Below are positions 1 to 7,707 of a stretch of DNA of 64,000 nt, one piece after another; positions within the stretch are counted from its first letter, which is position 1; each line of letters begins with the position of its first letter. This stretch comes from Actinobacteria bacterium UBA4426 (GTDB lineage: Bacteria; Actinomycetota; Actinomycetes; S36-B12), in NCBI GenBank assembly GCA_002390705.1, contig DGQA01000005.1, positions 86,268-150,267 of the forward strand. Reading direction: 5' to 3'. A program made the position numbers and the translations under genes. The notes under the pieces were generated by a model. It was not told the origin of the DNA. It was given only the letters and a program-made list of their open reading frames with translations, and did no database searches.

Positions 1-566
1 ATTCGAATCAGGGCTTGATCAAGGAAGTTGCCAGTTGCCATCACTTCGTTGTAGTTCTGGATCCACGAATTGCTGGAGGGTTGTGGGAAAGCTAAGACTA
101 GAGCAGCGAAGACTAAAAGCATGAAAGACGTGAAAGCACCCACAACGATTGCGACCCGAGCAACTACCTGATCTGGGCGTGCGAAAACGAGTAAAAGCCC
201 GAAACCAAGGATCGCATAACTGACCAGGATGTCACCCACGAAAAAAAACACGTAATGGACAATGCCAAGCAGTAAGAGCGCCACCAACCTACGCCGATAA
301 ATAACCCGACGTATCTTGCCGTCTTCTTTAAGAATAAAAAGTGCGCTATAACCAAAAAGGAAAGAAAAAATTAGGTAGAATTTCCCTTGGGCCAGCATGG
401 TTACTCCAAAGGCAACCGCTCGATCAAGGGTGGTGTCAATTGCTGAATTGTCGTACCCGGACCCGCTAATTCCCAGAAAAGGGGCATTCACCAGCACGAT
501 GCCCAGCAACGCCAAGCCACGCAACTGATCCGGCAACCGCTGGCGAGGCCGTGTCTGCGATTGCAT
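1..566 (-). CDS. DUF418-type membrane protein, 3' end outside window
   Basis: Partial gene: 188 codons are visible from ATG at 566 and the frame stays open to the window edge. The N-terminus has the DUF418/YeiB signature (DQLRGLALLGIVLVNAPFLG, residues about 13-32), followed by at least four hydrophobic segments separated by short Arg-rich loops. These are integral membrane proteins often annotated as putative transporters; the substrate is unknown. It is the last visible gene of the dapE operon, 32 bp after the SRPBCC gene. A TATCCT hexamer seven bases before the ATG could give it its own leaderless transcript. Confidence 0.75.
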   Translation of the reverse strand, partial: MQSQTRPRQRLPDQLRGLALLGIVLVNAPFLGISGSGYDNSAIDTTLDRAVAFGVTMLAQGKFYLIFSFLFGYSALFILKEDGKIRRVIYRRRLVALLLLGIVHYVFFFVGDILVSYAILGFGLLLVFARPDQVVARVAIVVGAFTSFMLLVFAALVLAFPQPSSNSWIQNYNEVMATGNFLDQALIR

Positions 567-573
567 GGAGTGC

Positions 574-579
574 AGGATA
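574..579 (-). promoter_or_regulatory. Candidate -10 for the DUF418 gene
   Basis: TATCCT, seven bases before ATG 566. Confidence 0.4.
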
Positions 580-598
580 TCGGGTTACCCGAAAGTCT

Positions 599-1075
599 TT
601 ATGCGTGTCCTGAAAAGGAAGCCCCAGATTCAATTTCGCGTTTAAGTGCCGTGAGAGATCTCTTCACACCCGCGAGCATCGGGTATTTGCCCAGTGGCCA
701 GCCAACAGCTCCCAGAACGCCCAAAGGCAACTCGAAATCCTCGCTCCAAATAAACCGGGACGTGTTTTGCGGCAGCGCAACTACCTCCATGGTCCCCGTT
801 CCTTTAACTAACGAGCCGGTATGCAGAACGTCAACACGATAAGGCGCCTCCCAGAGGGTTATTTCCATTGTGTCCCAGAAACCCAATGGTCCGACCCCGG
901 TCCAGCCCGCGATCACGGAGCCTACGCTTTTGCCGTCACCCGCTCGCACCTCAACCCTCGTACCCACCATCCAACGATTCTGCTGGGTCCACGCGGTGAA
1001 CGCATCAAAGACTTCCTGCACTGGAGCATTAATCACAATGTCCAGATCAAGGCGACGAACTCTTTTGGTGCTCAT
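599..1075 (-). CDS. SRPBCC (START-like) family protein
   Basis: A 158-residue protein that begins with a typical SRPBCC first strand and helix (IVINAPVQEVFDAFTAWTQQ, about 13-32) and continues with the alternating strands and long C-terminal helix of polyketide-cyclase/dehydrase-like proteins (about 100-152). This helix-grip fold binds hydrophobic ligands; no ligand can be assigned. There is no signal peptide. Its ATG overlaps the stop of the mini-DivIVA gene by 4 bp, so it is translationally coupled in the dapE operon. Confidence 0.75.
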   Translation of the reverse strand: MSTKRVRRLDLDIVINAPVQEVFDAFTAWTQQNRWMVGTRVEVRAGDGKSVGSVIAGWTGVGPLGFWDTMEITLWEAPYRVDVLHTGSLVKGTGTMEVVALPQNTSRFIWSEDFELPLGVLGAVGWPLGKYPMLAGVKRSLTALKREIESGASFSGHA

Positions 1076-1299
1076 CGCTGTCTACTCGCTTCGAGTTCGG
1101 TAATTTTGCCTTCAAGCTCGGCGATTTTTTGATCAACCTCATCCATTCGGTAACCCCGAAGCGTGACATCGAAGCCGACTGACTCAAGTGTGTAGTCACC
1201 CGTGTTCTCAATTCCCACACTTGGTACGAATCTACCGGTGATCGCCATTGCAGCCCCAGCAATCACCAGAATCGCAATAACCACAAAAATTAGCGTCAT
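1072..1299 (-). CDS. Mini-DivIVA membrane-anchored protein
   Basis: 75 residues. An N-terminal membrane segment (about 2-20) is followed by the DivIVA-like motif FDVTLRGYRMDEVD (about 43-56) and a short coiled-coil helix (about 56-73). In full-length DivIVA/Wag31 this motif precedes polar-growth coiled coils; here almost only the motif is kept. Short actinobacterial proteins of this design are known but uncharacterised. It overlaps dapE by 4 bp upstream and the SRPBCC gene by 4 bp downstream. A role in envelope or pole organisation is inference. Confidence 0.7.
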   Translation of the reverse strand: MTLIFVVIAILVIAGAAMAITGRFVPSVGIENTGDYTLESVGFDVTLRGYRMDEVDQKIAELEGKITELEASRQR

Positions 1300-2408
1300 G
1301 CCCCTATTTCATCATGAAAATTGGAACCTTGCTGTGTTAACCAACCGCGCAGGCTCGCCAACACACTTGCGAGTTCACTCTTACTCACAAATTCGCCCTG
1401 GCTATGCGCGATTGCTGGATTTCCAGGGCCATAATTTACCGCCGCAGTTCCCATCGCTGAAAAACGAGCAACATCGGTCCAACCAAATTTTGGTGCGACC
1501 TGCGCACCCGTTGCCTGAACAAATGCTTGGGCGGCAGGTTGAGACAACCCGGGAAGGGCCCCTGACGCTTGGTCGGTCACCTCAATCTCGAAATCACTAA
1601 AAAGATCGTGCAGGTGAGCAATGCCTTGCTCCAGAGATTTATCTGGTGCGAACCGGTAATTTACGGTAACCGTGCAGACATCAGGGATTACATTGCCAGC
1701 CACACCCCCCACAATTCCGACCGCATTGAGCCCTTCCCGAAATGTGAGGCCATCAATTACCGGGGTTCGCGGATCGTAAGTTTCAAGGATTTCCAAAATC
1801 TCTCGCGCTTGATGAACCGCGTTTTTTCCCATCCACCCTCGAGCACTGTGGGAACGCTCGCCGCGAGTCGTAATACGGGCTCGAATCGTTCCTTGACAAC
1901 CCGCCTCAATTTGCGCATTGCTAGGTTCCATCAGCACCGCAAAGTCAGCTTCCAAAAACTCTGGCGCGAGGTCAGCTATTTTTTGTAAGCCGTTAAACTC
2001 GGAGGCAACTTCTTCAGCTTCATAGAAAATGAATGTGAGATCTCGCACCGGTTCTCGAACCATTGCCGCAAGTTGTAATGCAACCGCCACCCCACCTTTC
2101 ATATCGCAGGCCCCTAACCCATAAATCCGATCCGAGTCCACGCGATGTGGAAGGTTCCCATTGACCGGAACGGTGTCAAGGTGACCTGCGATAATGACGC
2201 GGTCACCTCGATCGGCATGATTAGTTGCAATCACCGAGTTTCCAATCCGAGTGACATCTAAGTGTGGGTAACCCTCTAGCGCTTGCTGAACAAGGTTTGC
2301 CAGATGTTCTTCTTGGTGCGATTCGCTCTGGATATCGATTAAGCTCGCCGTCAGATCTGACAGGTCTGCGTGAAGGGAGAAAGGTGCCGTCGGCCCGGGA
2401 ATGCTCAC
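1296..2408 (-). CDS. dapE: Succinyl-diaminopimelate desuccinylase
   Basis: A 370-residue M20 metallopeptidase-fold enzyme that hydrolyses N-succinyl-LL-2,6-diaminopimelate to LL-DAP in lysine and peptidoglycan synthesis. Visible motifs are GHLDTVP (first metal His/Asp), GACDMKGG (bridging Asp), the catalytic EAEE, and a conserved late His (IAHSQGEF). The open frame extends upstream to 2537, but that extension has no family similarity and runs into dapD. GTG 2408 is preferred: TACCGT lies six bases before it, and family-like sequence starts a few residues later. First gene of an operon with the mini-DivIVA, SRPBCC and DUF418 genes. Confidence 0.9.
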   Translation of the reverse strand: MSIPGPTAPFSLHADLSDLTASLIDIQSESHQEEHLANLVQQALEGYPHLDVTRIGNSVIATNHADRGDRVIIAGHLDTVPVNGNLPHRVDSDRIYGLGACDMKGGVAVALQLAAMVREPVRDLTFIFYEAEEVASEFNGLQKIADLAPEFLEADFAVLMEPSNAQIEAGCQGTIRARITTRGERSHSARGWMGKNAVHQAREILEILETYDPRTPVIDGLTFREGLNAVGIVGGVAGNVIPDVCTVTVNYRFAPDKSLEQGIAHLHDLFSDFEIEVTDQASGALPGLSQPAAQAFVQATGAQVAPKFGWTDVARFSAMGTAAVNYGPGNPAIAHSQGEFVSKSELASVLASLRGWLTQQGSNFHDEIGA

Positions 2409-2410
2409 GC

Positions 2411-2423
2411 CACTACGGTAGTG
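2411..2423. promoter_or_regulatory. Symmetric bidirectional -10 for dapE and dapD
   Basis: Perfect palindrome CACTACGGTAGTG centred between the two start codons. On the minus strand it supplies TACCGT (2415-2420) six bases before dapE GTG 2408. On the plus strand it supplies TACGGT (2414-2419) six bases before dapD GTG 2426. The two presumed transcription starts are 18 bp apart. Confidence 0.65.
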
Positions 2424-2425
2424 CG

Positions 2426-3352
2426 GTGGACGAAAATTTGCTAAATGGACCAGCATGCGCTTTCGGGTTGGCCACCTACAGCGGTGAGACGTTGCTTGAC
2501 GTGTGGTACCCAGACCCCACCTTGGGTTCAACACCAATTGATATTCCCGGCCTCGATGCCGGCGCGGTGCACGACGAATTACGCGGGGTCACCGTTCGCG
2601 GGATTCGCACTGAAATCTCTGATCTTTCGTTACCTCCCGTTGATGGTGCAGATGCCTACTTGCGTTTGCACCTGCTCTCGCACCGACTTGTAACGCCTCG
2701 ATCAATCAACATGGATGGAATTTTCGGCAAGTTGGAGCTCGTCGCGTGGACAAACCTTGGGCCCATTTCAGTGGAGCGGGTAAGTGAAGTGCGTCTACGT
2801 ACCCGCGCCCGCGGCAATCAATTAACAATCTTCGGCCTGGATCGCTTCCCGCGAATGGTGGATTACGTAGCCCCTGGTGACGTTCGTGTCGCTGATGCTG
2901 ACCGGGTGCGACTTGGTGCCCACCTGGCACCCGGAACCGTAGTCATGCATGAAGGGTTTGTGAACTTCAATTCAGGAACACTCGGAACGTCCATGGTGGA
3001 AGGTCGCATTTCAGCCGGGGTGATAGTGGGAGCCGGCTCAGATATTGGCGGTGGCGCATCCATCATGGGAACTCTCTCCGGAGGTGGAAAAGAAATGATT
3101 TCGGTCGGCAGCGAGTGCCTGATCGGCGCAAATGCCGGAATTGGAATCTCACTCGGGGACCATTGTGTTGTCGAAGCAGGACTTTATGTGACCGCGGGCA
3201 GCAAAGTGCTGCTACCCGATGGTGAAGTGGTTAAAGCGAGCGCACTCTCCGGCGCCCACGACTTGTTGTTTCGCAGGAACTCCGTGACCGGTGGCATTGA
3301 AGCCATGAAGCGCACTGGCTCATGGGGTGGACTCAACTCCGCATTGCATTAA
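2426..3352 (+). CDS. dapD: Tetrahydrodipicolinate N-succinyltransferase
   Basis: A 308-residue enzyme that transfers succinyl from succinyl-CoA to tetrahydrodipicolinate. The N-terminal FGLATYSGETLLDVWYPDP is characteristic of the actinobacterial DapD subfamily. The C-terminal half carries left-handed beta-helix repeats of the hexapeptide-transferase type (about 195-285, e.g. ISAGVIVGAGSDIGGGASIMG). The reading frame is open from 2264, but the upstream part is antisense dapE; GTG 2426 with TACGGT six bases upstream gives the family length. Divergent from dapE and convergent with gltA (18-bp gap). Confidence 0.92.
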   Translation: MDENLLNGPACAFGLATYSGETLLDVWYPDPTLGSTPIDIPGLDAGAVHDELRGVTVRGIRTEISDLSLPPVDGADAYLRLHLLSHRLVTPRSINMDGIFGKLELVAWTNLGPISVERVSEVRLRTRARGNQLTIFGLDRFPRMVDYVAPGDVRVADADRVRLGAHLAPGTVVMHEGFVNFNSGTLGTSMVEGRISAGVIVGAGSDIGGGASIMGTLSGGGKEMISVGSECLIGANAGIGISLGDHCVVEAGLYVTAGSKVLLPDGEVVKASALSGAHDLLFRRNSVTGGIEAMKRTGSWGGLNSALH

Positions 3353-3370
3353 GCATTGCTTAATCATTTT

Positions 3371-4645
3371 CTAGCCCGTGGGGTAATTGCGTTCAATTGC
3401 ACCCGTGTACACCTGGCGGGGGCGACCAATCTTGGTAGTTGGATCCTCGATCATCTCACGCCATTGGGCGATCCAGCCGGGTAACCGGCCAAGTGCAAAA
3501 AGTACCGTAAACATGCGGGTAGGGAATCCCATCGCCTTGTAAATTAAACCCGTGTAAAAATCAACATTTGGGTACAACTTGCGCTCGATGAAAAAGGGGT
3601 CTTCGAGTGCAACTGCTTCGAGTTGAAGTGCAATGTCCAAAAGTGGGTCTTTGACATTGAGAGCCTCGAGAACCTCGTAGGCCGTCTTTTTCACAATCGC
3701 CGCCCGGGGGTCATAATTTTTGTACACGCGGTGGCCAAAGCCCATGAGCTTTACGCCATCCTCGCGCGCTTTCACCCTCTCAATAAATGCGTCGACCCCC
3801 TCACCCGAGTCGTGGATCTCGCCGAGCATTTCTAAAACAGCCTGATTAGCTCCGCCGTGCAGAGGCCCAAAGAGCGCGTTAATTCCGGCAGAGACGCTGG
3901 CAAAAAGATTTGCGTGGGATGAGCCAACCAGTCGCACAGTCGACGTGGAACAATTCTGCTCATGGTCTGCATGTAGAATAAATAACTGATTTAAGGCCCG
4001 AACAACCACCGGGTCCGCAACGTATTCCTCAGCGGGTACCCCGAAAGTCATGCGTAAGAAGTTTTCAACAAACCCGAGAGAATTATCTGGGTAGAGCATC
4101 GGCTGACCGACAGACTTCTTGTAAGCGTAGGCCGCGATTGTCGTTACCTTGGCGAGCAGCCGAATGGTCGAAATCTCTACCTGCTCCTGATCAAATGGAT
4201 CCAGGGAATCTTGGTAGAAAGTTGAGAGCGCTGAAACGGCCGAAGACAGCACCGGCATTGGATGGGCGTCCCGCGGGAAGCCGTCAAAGAAGCGTCGTAG
4301 ATCTTCATGCAACATGGTGTGCTGGGTAATGAGTGATTCGAAGTCAGCTAACTGTGTCGGAGTGGGCAATTCGCCATAAATCAACAGGTATGAAGTTTCA
4401 AGAAATGTGGATTTTTCCGCAAGTTGCTCAATGGGGTAACCACGGTAGCGGAGGATTCCTTTTTCACCATTAATGAAAGTAATAGCGGAAGTGCACGACG
4501 CCGTGTTCACGAAACCTGGGTCCAAGGTGACGTTACCGGTGGCATTGAGCAGCGAACTAATGCCCAAGCCGTTTTCCCCTTCGCTTGAGTCGATGACAGG
4601 GAGATCAAGAGTCCCACCAGGAAAATTAAGCACGTTATCGGTCAC
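3371..4645 (-). CDS. gltA: Citrate synthase
   Basis: A 424-residue type I citrate synthase condensing oxaloacetate and acetyl-CoA. The catalytic residues sit in GPLHGGANQAV (His), MGFGHRVYKNYDPR (His) and YPNVDFYTG (Asp). The N-terminal small-domain sequence TASCTSAITFINGEKGILRYRG (first residues only needed for identification) is typical of hexameric bacterial enzymes. GTG start at 4645 with TAGTCT six bases upstream indicates its own leaderless promoter. It lies between two DAP-pathway genes, and both oxaloacetate and succinyl-CoA metabolism feed that pathway. Confidence 0.96.
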   Translation of the reverse strand: MTDNVLNFPGGTLDLPVIDSSEGENGLGISSLLNATGNVTLDPGFVNTASCTSAITFINGEKGILRYRGYPIEQLAEKSTFLETSYLLIYGELPTPTQLADFESLITQHTMLHEDLRRFFDGFPRDAHPMPVLSSAVSALSTFYQDSLDPFDQEQVEISTIRLLAKVTTIAAYAYKKSVGQPMLYPDNSLGFVENFLRMTFGVPAEEYVADPVVVRALNQLFILHADHEQNCSTSTVRLVGSSHANLFASVSAGINALFGPLHGGANQAVLEMLGEIHDSGEGVDAFIERVKAREDGVKLMGFGHRVYKNYDPRAAIVKKTAYEVLEALNVKDPLLDIALQLEAVALEDPFFIERKLYPNVDFYTGLIYKAMGFPTRMFTVLFALGRLPGWIAQWREMIEDPTTKIGRPRQVYTGAIERNYPTG

Positions 4646-4651
4646 AGGCGA

Positions 4652-4657
4652 AGACTA
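4652..4657 (-). promoter_or_regulatory. -10 for gltA
   Basis: TAGTCT, six bases before GTG 4645. Confidence 0.55.
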
Positions 4658-4686
4658 TCGGCCTCTTGTCGTTCGCGAAAATCCGC

Positions 4687-5784
4687 CTACACTCCCGCGG
4701 CCAGGCGCGAAACCGCCTGTGCAACGGCCAGATCACTCGCAGTGAGTGCCACTCGAACGAACTTTTGCCCTTTTTCCCCATAGAAAACACCTGGAGTGAC
4801 CAAGATTCCTAATTTTGCCAGGCCGGCCACGCTCTCCCAACAGTCTTTGTTTTGGGTTGCCCACAGGTATAACCCGGCTTGACTGTGACAAATCTCAAAC
4901 CCAAAGGCGCTTAAAGCCCCTTTGAGTGCAGCCCGCCTGGCGCGATATCGCTCCTTTTGCTCACGGATGTGCTGGATATCTTGATAAGCGGCGACAGCGG
5001 CATACTGCACGAATGTGGGGACCATCATGCCTAAGTGTTTGCGGATTCCCAAAATCCGATGCACCAATTCCGGATCACCGGCTAGAGTCCCGAAACGGTA
5101 ACCGGCCATATTGGATCGTTTGGAAAGTGAATGCACCGCGAGTAACCCGGTGAGGTTTCCGCCATTAACTCGCCGATCCAAAATCGACACGGGCTCGGCT
5201 TCCCAACCAAGTTCGAAATAGCACTCGTCGCTCACGATCACAACGTCGTGTGATTGGCCCCAAGAAACCAAGTCTTGGAGCCTTGCCAGGCTGAGTACTT
5301 CACCGGTTGGGTTTGACGGTGAATTAAGCCACACCATGGATACCGGGGCGGACAGCAATTCGGGTGAGTCCGTAGCGACGACCTCCAGGCCCCCGGCAAG
5401 ACCGCCCACCTGATAAGTCGGGTAGGCGACTTCAGGAATCACCAATCGGTCATGTATTCCCAAGCCAAGCAAATTCGGTAGAGCGGCAATAAGCTCCTTT
5501 GAACCGATGGAAGGTAGAACTCCGATGGTGTCTGGGGCTCCCAAAGTTGTACGGGCCCAGTCGATGAAGGTGGTCGATAGTTGTGCGATGCCGGCCGTAG
5601 TGGGGTACCCGGGCGCATTTGATGCTTGGGCAAGTGCTTGCTGAACAGGCAGTGGGGTTGAGTCCACGGGAGTTCCGACGGACAAGTCAATCATTTTATC
5701 GGAATAGTTGCGGGCGATCTCTGCGAAAGGGACAAGCGCATCCCATGGAAAATCAGGTAATTGCGCCCAACGATCTCCAGTCAC
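4687..5784 (-). CDS. dapC: Succinyldiaminopimelate transaminase
   Basis: A 365-residue fold-type I aminotransferase. The PLP lysine is in HSLSKRSNMAGYRFG, and the Asp/Tyr that position the cofactor are in VIVSDECYFELGWE; the substrate motif NSPSNPTG is present. Length and sequence fit actinobacterial DapC (N-succinyl-2-amino-6-ketopimelate transamination), and dapD and dapE are nearby. Starts at GTG 5784, 20 bp downstream of fdxA, so it is probably co-transcribed with it, as is common in actinobacteria. Confidence 0.9.
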   Translation of the reverse strand: MTGDRWAQLPDFPWDALVPFAEIARNYSDKMIDLSVGTPVDSTPLPVQQALAQASNAPGYPTTAGIAQLSTTFIDWARTTLGAPDTIGVLPSIGSKELIAALPNLLGLGIHDRLVIPEVAYPTYQVGGLAGGLEVVATDSPELLSAPVSMVWLNSPSNPTGEVLSLARLQDLVSWGQSHDVVIVSDECYFELGWEAEPVSILDRRVNGGNLTGLLAVHSLSKRSNMAGYRFGTLAGDPELVHRILGIRKHLGMMVPTFVQYAAVAAYQDIQHIREQKERYRARRAALKGALSAFGFEICHSQAGLYLWATQNKDCWESVAGLAKLGILVTPGVFYGEKGQKFVRVALTASDLAVAQAVSRLAAGV

Positions 5785-5804
5785 AAAAGCACTCTTTGAC
5801 CAGA

Positions 5805-6131
5805 TTATTCGTCGTGCGTTTGGGTTTCGATGCTTGCGAGCAGGGGTGCATCGAATGTCTGTGGTCCCAACTTCGAGGCTCCGCCCGGCGAACCTAGCTC
5901 AACAAAAAAGTCCACATTGGCGGCAGTAAAAGCTTGGTGCTCTGCGGGAACGTCGTCTTCATAGTAAATAGCCTCAACCGGGCATACCGGCTCACATGCG
6001 CCGCAGTCGACGCACTCATCGGCTTGGATATACAACATGCGGTCGCCTTCATAGATGCAATCCACCGGGCATTCTTCAATGCAGGACCTGTCCTTGAGGT
6101 CTACACAGGGAAGGGTGATCACGTAAGTCAC
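5805..6131 (-). CDS. fdxA: 7Fe ferredoxin
   Basis: A 108-residue electron-transfer protein with eight cysteines at 9, 17, 21, 25, 40, 43, 46 and 50, the pattern for one 3Fe-4S and one 4Fe-4S cluster (CVDCGACEPVCP is the 4Fe motif). The C-terminal extension is usual for actinobacterial FdxA. GTG 6131 is preceded by the Shine-Dalgarno GGAG at 6137-6140, so unlike most of its neighbours it is not leaderless. A perfect 9-1-9 inverted repeat lies directly upstream of the ribosome site. Confidence 0.93.
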   Translation of the reverse strand: MTYVITLPCVDLKDRSCIEECPVDCIYEGDRMLYIQADECVDCGACEPVCPVEAIYYEDDVPAEHQAFTAANVDFFVELGSPGGASKLGPQTFDAPLLASIETQTHDE

Positions 6132-6149
6132 TATCGCTCCAAAAAGTAG

Positions 6150-6168
6150 GGCGCAATGTCATTGCGCC
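6150..6168 (-). promoter_or_regulatory. Perfect inverted repeat in the fdxA leader
   Basis: GGCGCAATGTCATTGCGCC, two 9-bp arms around a single base. On the fdxA strand it is followed by a T-rich run (complement of aaaaa at 6141-6145) and then the Shine-Dalgarno. It could act as an operator, an attenuator-like hairpin, or both. Confidence 0.5.
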
Positions 6169-6253
6169 GGGTGAGACAACTATATTCTTTCGGCTGAACC
6201 TACCGTCTCCGCATTGTTCATGCACCTACCGTCCCCATAATCTGGCCAACGTC

Positions 6254-6259
6254 TAGGCT
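6254..6259 (+). promoter_or_regulatory. -10 for cysS
   Basis: TAGGCT, six bases before GTG 6266. Confidence 0.55.
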
Positions 6260-6265
6260 GCGGGT

Positions 6266-7702
6266 GTGCGGCTGTACAACACGATGACCCGAAAAATTGA
6301 TCCCGTCGAGACAGCGCACCCCAAAATCGCCCGTATCTACGCGTGCGGGCCCACAGTCTATCGAGATGCCCATGTGGGAAATATGCGGACTTTCTTGGTA
6401 ACGGACTTGATCGCACGCACCCTTCGCCACCAAGGATTTCGGACAACCGTTGTCCAAAACATCACTGATGTGGGACACATGGCCGACGACACGGGATTAG
6501 GTGAGGCGCAGTTGGATTCTGCCCCACAGGACAAAATGCTCGCCGAGTCTGAAAAAACGGGTCAGAGCGCCCTTGAGATCGCCCAGCGTTTTGAACATAG
6601 GTTCCACCACGACCTCGCCCAGCTAAACATTTATCCGGCCGATCATTATCCCAAAGCAAGTGAGTCCATTGATTCAATGCTCGACTTGATTAGAAAGTTA
6701 ATTGATAGCGGTAACGCATATGTGGGAATTGATAATTCGGTGTACTTTTCGGCCGAGTCCTTCCCAAGTTACGGGGCATTAAGTGGCAATAAGCTCGATG
6801 CCCTGCGGCCCGGTCACAAATTTGATCCGGACGAGAATGAATCCGCCAAGCGGTTCCACGCCGACTGGGCATTATGGAAATCTGCTGGAGACACTCGTAC
6901 TCAGCTCACCTGGGAGACACCCTGGGGCCGTGGGTTCCCCGGTTGGCATACCGAATGCAGCGCCATGAGCATGGATCTTCTGGGCGAAAGCATCGATATT
7001 CATACGGGGGGAATCGACCTTCGATTCCCCCACCATGAAGATGAACGGGCTCAAAGCAACTCGGCCAGTTCTGGTGACCACGAAGTAGTTCGCCACTGGG
7101 TTCATGCCGAACACCTACTTTTCGAGTCACGGAAAATGAGTAAGTCCTCTGGTAATGTTGTACTCGTACAAGACATTATCGACCGTGGATATGACCCGCT
7201 GGTGATTCGGTTAGCCTTTCTGCAGCACAGGTACCGAAGTCAAATGAACCTCACATGGGAAGTCCTGGCTTCCTCGCAAGAACTCCTCGATCGTTGGCGC
7301 CGTAAAGTCAACGTGTGGTCTCAAAGCGCGTCCCAAGCAATGGATCAAGGGCTTATTGCCGAAATTTCAGGGCATTTCGCCGAGGATCTCAATACGCCCA
7401 TGGCGATTAATGCCCTGCGAATATTGGAGAAAAGCCCACAGATAAGTGACGGTTCAAAATTCGAAATGTTTTCTTACCTAGATTCGCTGTTTGGGTTAGA
7501 TCTCACCCGAGAAGTCGGCCATAACCTGAACTCACTTTCTGAGATTCCCCCTGATGTGTCCCAATTGCTGGAACAACGCAATGCCGCTCGCAGCTCACGA
7601 GACTGGGCATTAAGTGACCAATTGCGCGACCAAATCGCAGAGCGCGGGTTCACAGTTGTTGATACCAGTGAAGGCACACAACTCGAAACCACTAAGACCT
7701 AG
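6266..7702 (+). CDS. cysS: Cysteinyl-tRNA synthetase
   Basis: 478 residues. Class I motifs are a HIGH variant (AHVGN) after YACGPTVYR and KMSKS in ESRKMSKSSGN. Zinc ligands are the Cys of ACGPT, the Cys of WHTECSAM, and HHEDE. A helical C-terminal anticodon region (about 330-478) is present. MshC, the mycothiol ligase, is shorter with a different N-terminus (CGITPYDATH), so this is a true CysRS type. Some actinobacteria carry two CysRS forms; whether a second exists is not visible here. GTG 6266 fits a leaderless start. Confidence 0.88.
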   Translation: MRLYNTMTRKIDPVETAHPKIARIYACGPTVYRDAHVGNMRTFLVTDLIARTLRHQGFRTTVVQNITDVGHMADDTGLGEAQLDSAPQDKMLAESEKTGQSALEIAQRFEHRFHHDLAQLNIYPADHYPKASESIDSMLDLIRKLIDSGNAYVGIDNSVYFSAESFPSYGALSGNKLDALRPGHKFDPDENESAKRFHADWALWKSAGDTRTQLTWETPWGRGFPGWHTECSAMSMDLLGESIDIHTGGIDLRFPHHEDERAQSNSASSGDHEVVRHWVHAEHLLFESRKMSKSSGNVVLVQDIIDRGYDPLVIRLAFLQHRYRSQMNLTWEVLASSQELLDRWRRKVNVWSQSASQAMDQGLIAEISGHFAEDLNTPMAINALRILEKSPQISDGSKFEMFSYLDSLFGLDLTREVGHNLNSLSEIPPDVSQLLEQRNAARSSRDWALSDQLRDQIAERGFTVVDTSEGTQLETTKT

Positions 7703-7707
7703 TTTTC

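Noticed and set aside
2264..2537. Upstream extensions of dapE (to 2537) and dapD (from 2264)
   Set aside because: They overlap antisense across the other gene, lack family similarity, and bypass the shared -10 at 2411-2423.
6266..7702. Alternative MshC (mycothiol ligase) assignment
   Set aside because: The N-terminal motif and length match CysRS rather than MshC.
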